Made by a program: the position numbers and the translations under genes
Assembly (NCBI RefSeq): GCF_016598615.1
Contig: NZ_CP066831.1
Coordinates: 3,844,001-3,908,000 of the forward strand
Reading direction: 5' to 3'
Length of the DNA stretch: 64,000 nucleotides
DNA from: Streptomyces liliifuscus
GTDB taxonomy: Bacteria > Actinomycetota > Actinomycetes > Streptomycetales > Streptomycetaceae
Shown: one piece after another, positions 61,178 through 64,000 of the stretch
Position numbering within the stretch: position 1 is the stretch's first letter
Layout: each line of letters opens with the position of its first letter
Notes under the pieces: generated by a model
Database searches by the model: none
What the model was told of the DNA's origin: nothing
Seen by the model: the letters and a program-made list of their open reading frames with translations, nothing else

Positions 61178-61651
61178 TCAGTCGGATTCCGGCAGTCCCG
61201 TCAGGCCCCGGCGGACACGGCGGAGCATGTCGACCGAGGGTTGGTCGGCGGCAAGGTCCTCGGGCGAGAGCATGGGGAGAACGAACGGCTGCGCCCCCGG
61301 GGATTCACCGGCGGTGTCCCCGTCGGCCCCGGACGACGAGGCCGCGCCCCGCACGGGCAGTGGCGGCCTGCCGACCGGTGGTGCCGGTCGCGACGGCGGT
61401 GCCTGTTGTACCGGCTGTGTCTGTTGCACCGGCGGTGCCTGTTGCACCTGCGGCGCCTGTGGGAGCCGCGGTGCCTGTGGGAGCCGCGGTGCCTGTGGAA
61501 CCTGCGACCGAGTGCCGGATTCGGTGGAGCGTCCGGGCCGCGCCTGTGGGGCGTCCGCGTCCGGTCCTCGCACCCGCTGCTTCGCGGCCCGCCTCGCTTC
61601 GGCCTCCGTGCTCCGTCGGCGCATCGCTGCCCGACGTCTGCGTGAGCTCAC
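61178..61651 (-). CDS. Pro/Gln-rich protein of the Roadblock module
   Basis: A 157-residue protein with a basic N terminus (SSRRRRAAMRRRSTEAEARR), a central QAP/QQAP repeat (APRLPQAPRLPQAPQVQQAP) and a short conserved-looking C-terminal helix (LSPEDLAADQPSVDMLRRVR). It is mostly disordered. GTG 61651 overlaps the PATAN gene stop by one base (TAGTG). I do not recognise a family; a scaffold role is possible. Confidence 0.75.
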   Translation of the reverse strand: MSSRRRRAAMRRRSTEAEARRAAKQRVRGPDADAPQARPGRSTESGTRSQVPQAPRLPQAPRLPQAPQVQQAPPVQQTQPVQQAPPSRPAPPVGRPPLPVRGAASSSGADGDTAGESPGAQPFVLPMLSPEDLAADQPSVDMLRRVRRGLTGLPESD

Positions 61652-62595
61652 TACCCCCCCGTCCCCCCGTCGTTACCTGCGGCAAAAGCACTGCTTCCCC
61701 CCGCGGGCCGTTGGCCCGCCGGACCCTCGCGTGCCGGCCCTTCTCCCACCCTCGACGCACCGCCCGGCCTGCGCCTCGGCAGTGGTTCGGCCTTCGACTG
61801 CGACCCGAACCCGGCCTCTGATCCTGACCCGGCGCCGGACCTCGACGGCTGCGGTGTCGCGGAGCGCCGTTCGGGCAGTACGCGCGGCGCGGTGCTCGGC
61901 CTGCCGCCGGATTCCCTGCCCGCGTCCCACCGGACGAGGTCCAGCGCCTCCAGCCGGGTCAGGTCGAGCATGACCGCGTACAGCCCGCGCCCGAGTGTGA
62001 AGGCGATGTCCCGGGCCGTACGACGCCCGTTGACGGTGTTCAGCACGGACTGATGGCGGAGCGACAGCCAGCGGCCGGGCCCGGGGCCCGGAACCGGTGT
62101 GGGCCGCACGCGCGCGAGTTCCCCCGGCGCCCCCCACGGGCCGGAGAGCTGCGCCATGCGCCGGGTGGTCTCCTCGGTCAGCCGCCGCGGTTCCACACCC
62201 GGCGTGGCGAGGAGAGTGGGTTCGGGGTCGCTCAGTGTCCAACTGCCGGGCGGACCCAGCGCCATGGCGAAGGCCGCGTCGAACACGGCCGCGGTGCACA
62301 CGACCTCCAGTTCGGCGGCGCCGATCAGGCCCGCGGCCACCAACTGCCCGCCCAGCCGGTCCACATCACGCTCCGCCGCACACGCGGCCAGCCAGGCCTC
62401 GTCGTCGATGCGGCCCGGTGTGAGCAGGACCGACGTGGCGGTCGGCGCGCCCGGTGTCTCGACCGCGCCGATCAGACCACGCCTCAGATGAATCGTTCCG
62501 CCCGGGGAACCGGAGACCCGCACCGTGCCGGTGAAGCCCTCCTCGTACAGCCCCTGCAGAAGCGCGGGCAGATTGCGCGCCGGGGCTCCCGTCAT
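61651..62595 (-). CDS. PATAN/DUF4388-like protein with winged-helix-like region
   Basis: A 314-residue protein. Residues 5-125 fit the DUF4388/PATAN pattern (LQGLYEEGFTGTVRVSGSPG, GTIHLRRGLIGAVET, LGGQLVAAGLIGAAELE). Residues 180-225 look like a winged helix (LNTVNGRRTARDIAFTLGRG). The last 90 residues are disordered. PATAN domains are known partners in polarity and motility signalling in cyanobacteria and myxobacteria. Its ATG overlaps the upstream Roadblock stop by four bases. Confidence 0.72.
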   Translation of the reverse strand: MTGAPARNLPALLQGLYEEGFTGTVRVSGSPGGTIHLRRGLIGAVETPGAPTATSVLLTPGRIDDEAWLAACAAERDVDRLGGQLVAAGLIGAAELEVVCTAAVFDAAFAMALGPPGSWTLSDPEPTLLATPGVEPRRLTEETTRRMAQLSGPWGAPGELARVRPTPVPGPGPGRWLSLRHQSVLNTVNGRRTARDIAFTLGRGLYAVMLDLTRLEALDLVRWDAGRESGGRPSTAPRVLPERRSATPQPSRSGAGSGSEAGFGSQSKAEPLPRRRPGGASRVGEGPAREGPAGQRPAGGSSAFAAGNDGGTGG

Positions 62596-62957
62596 GCGAG
62601 CACCTCGGCGACCCGGTCGCCCAGACTCCGCGTGGCGAGCGCCAGGTTGGCCCGCTCCCGGTCCATGCCGGCCGCCAGCAGCAGGGGGTCGCCGGCCGGC
62701 CGTGCCACCGCGAGCAGCACCTGATGGCGCCGCGCGCTGGTCGTGATCACGCTCTCCAACTCCCCCTCGGCGCCCGCCTGCCCGAGCCGTTCGACGATGA
62801 GCGCGGCGAGTTCGGCGCACTCCGCCCCGCCCGCGGCCTCCTCGGAGTCCCCGGCCACCCCGTAGGTGAGGCCCGTGACCGCGTCGACCAGGGCGACACC
62901 CGTGACCCCGGGGGAGTCGAGGAGCCGGGCCAGGGAGGCTTCAACGGCCGTTGTCAT
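62592..62957 (-). CDS. Roadblock/LC7 domain protein (2)
   Basis: A 121-residue Roadblock protein (SPGVTGVALVDAVTGLTYGV; HQVLLAVARPAGDPLLLAAG; RERANLALATRSLGDRVAEV). It is first in the minus-strand group and divergent from Roadblock protein 3. The ATGA overlap with the PATAN gene suggests equimolar production. Confidence 0.9.
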   Translation of the reverse strand: MTTAVEASLARLLDSPGVTGVALVDAVTGLTYGVAGDSEEAAGGAECAELAALIVERLGQAGAEGELESVITTSARRHQVLLAVARPAGDPLLLAAGMDRERANLALATRSLGDRVAEVLA

Positions 62958-63000
62958 TTCCCCGTTTCCCCCTTCACGTCCGAACGTCGCACAGTACTTT

Positions 63001-63100
63001 GAACATCAACTAACGCAACAGGTAACAAATTTGATGTTTTGTGACGCACAAGCCACTTGTGTTCGATCGTAGTTGTACGAGCAACGACCGTCAGCGTCAC
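63001..63100. promoter_or_regulatory. AT-rich divergent promoter with CACAAG-N3-CTTGTG palindrome
   Basis: The 160-base gap between two divergent Roadblock genes is unusually AT-rich (GTAACAAATTTGATGTTTTG). A perfect palindrome CACAAG-CCA-CTTGTG lies at 63047-63061. It is a good candidate operator controlling both directions. Confidence 0.5.
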
Positions 63101-63117
63101 TGAGGAATTGGGGCAAC

Positions 63118-63483
63118 GTGAACATCGAGACCGCACTCAAGGAAGCCATGACCGTGGACGGGGCGATCGGCGTCGCCCTCGTCGACTACGAAAGCGGAAT
63201 GTCGCTCGGCACGCTCGGCGGGGGGCCGGCGCTCGACCTGGAACTCGCCGCCGCGGGCAACACCGAGGTGGTGCGCTCGAAGATGCGCACGCTGGCGTCG
63301 CTTGCCATGGACGACACCATCGAGGACATCCTGATCACGCTGGGCCAGCAGTACCACCTGATCCGCCCGCTCGGCAGCAGCAGCGGCTCGCTCTTCCTCT
63401 ACCTCGCGCTCGACCGGTCGCGCAGCAACCTGGCGCTGGCCCGGCACAGCCTGAAGCGGATCGAGAACGGCCTGGAGGTCTGA
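63118..63483 (+). CDS. Roadblock/LC7 domain protein (3)
   Basis: A 121-residue Roadblock protein (VDGAIGVALVDYESGMSLGT; IEDILITLGQQYHLIRPLGS; RSRSNLALARHSLKRIENGL), paralogous to protein 2 with matching C-terminal RxNLALAxxSL. GTG 63118 has GAGGAATTGGGG upstream. It stands alone on the plus strand. Confidence 0.9.
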   Translation: MNIETALKEAMTVDGAIGVALVDYESGMSLGTLGGGPALDLELAAAGNTEVVRSKMRTLASLAMDDTIEDILITLGQQYHLIRPLGSSSGSLFLYLALDRSRSNLALARHSLKRIENGLEV

Positions 63484-63514
63484 AACGGCCCAGGACGTCG
63501 GAGGTGAGACGCCA

Positions 63515-63557
63515 CTGCCCGCGGCCGGACCGGTCAACCCGGTCCGGCCGCGGGCAG
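63515..63557. terminator. Terminator between Roadblock gene 3 and rsrA
   Basis: A 19-bp perfect stem (63515-63533 with 63539-63557) and five-base loop lie between two convergent genes and may serve both. Confidence 0.88.
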
Positions 63558-63660
63558 CTTGGCGACCGGGGCCGGTGCCAGGACCGGCAGCGCGGAAGAA
63601 GGAACCGCGGAGGTGGGCACCGTGCCGAGGCGGAGACCGCGGAGGCAGGAACCGGGGCGC

Positions 63661-63981
63661 TCAGCCCTCCGTGGCGGCCGCTCCGCGGACGTCGGCGACG
63701 GTGACGTCGTGCTCCGGCACGGTCTCGCCGGAGCGGATCAGCTCGATACGGCCCATGACCTTCGCCCGGAGGTCGGTCGGCACGTCGTCATGGCCGCAGC
63801 ACCGCTTGACCAGCTTCTTCACGGCCTGCTCGAGGCCGTACTTCTCCAGGCACGGGGAGCACTCCTCGAAGTGCACCTCGAACTTGGTGCAGTCGGCATC
63901 CGGCATCTCCCGGTCGAGGAACTCGTAGAGATGATCGAGTACTTCACTGCAGTCCGTCTCGTGCGGCTCTCCGCAGCTCAT
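63661..63981 (-). CDS. rsrA: Redox-sensing zinc anti-sigma factor RsrA
   Basis: A 106-residue ZAS-family anti-sigma factor. It has seven Cys as in S. coelicolor RsrA, including C11 and the HFEECSPC core (H37-x3-C41-x2-C44) that binds zinc and forms the disulfide trigger. It holds SigR inactive until disulfide stress. sigR should lie immediately upstream, beyond the right edge of the window. The ATG at 63981 is clear. Confidence 0.96.
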   Translation of the reverse strand: MSCGEPHETDCSEVLDHLYEFLDREMPDADCTKFEVHFEECSPCLEKYGLEQAVKKLVKRCCGHDDVPTDLRAKVMGRIELIRSGETVPEHDVTVADVRGAAATEG

Positions 63982-64000
63982 GAGCCCGAGCCTTTCGTTC

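Overview
The window is chromosomal DNA from a Streptomyces species. Three things support this: very high GC with strong third-codon bias, many GTG starts with GGAGG-type ribosome sites, and hallmark actinomycete genes (nickel superoxide dismutase, WhiB-family wblE, the das chitin-sugar operon with its DasR sites, epi-isozizaene synthase with a CYP170A P450, and RsrA). From memory of Streptomyces coelicolor, the gene order matches its core-chromosome stretch from about SCO526x down to rsrA (SCO5217), read in reverse. Most of the window is therefore conserved core genome. I see no insertion sequence, prophage, CRISPR array, rRNA or tRNA gene. The right edge stops just inside the sigR-rsrA pair.

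Layout. 1-12 kb: a small conserved acidic protein; a DUF4097/PadR envelope-stress type pair; a Clp-N/HTH pair with a perfect palindromic operator; a quinone oxidoreductase; malic enzyme; a polar amino acid ABC transporter; a long array of intergenic repeats; a methyltransferase and a CGNR zinc-finger regulator. 12-18 kb: sodX/sodN with a probable sRNA in the sodN 3' UTR, an AraC regulator, an ECF42 sigma factor with its DGPF partner, and a DHFR-like/TetR divergent pair. 18-23 kb: an operon for a family 2B encapsulin shell (EshA type), a hidden 53-codon ORF overlapping its neighbours by four bases on each side, and a polyprenyl diphosphate synthase; then an amidase and a PLP enzyme. 23-31 kb: a Na+/H+ antiporter divergent from a UBP zinc-finger protein, the anti-sigma/sigma pair ushX-sigH, a lipid kinase, wblE and pdtaS.

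31-41 kb: a TetR/SDR pair with two matching operators; an SIS-domain protein, nagB, and the dasD-dasC-dasB-dasA operon with divergent dasR. Together these import chitin-derived sugars, hydrolyse them and return glucosamine-6-phosphate to glycolysis under DasR control. 41-48 kb: carboxylate uptake systems (CstA-YbdD; DUF3311-MctP), a nucleoside hydrolase and an acetyltransferase. 48-53 kb: a cobalamin riboswitch followed by nrdA-nrdB and an AraC/GlxA-type regulator (nrdS). 52.9-55.3 kb: the two-gene albaflavenone cluster. 55.7-64 kb: peptide deformylase, a TPR protein, two membrane HD-domain proteins (one degenerate, one intact HD-GYP), a compact Roadblock/PATAN gene module, and rsrA.

The most promising undescribed item is the encapsulin - small ORF - polyprenyl synthase operon at 18.2-20.9 kb. 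Next are the Roadblock/PATAN module at 60.7-63.5 kb, an orphan DasR-type site near pdtaS, and a set of genes that look leaderless. All assignments rest on reading motifs and on family knowledge; no database search was run.
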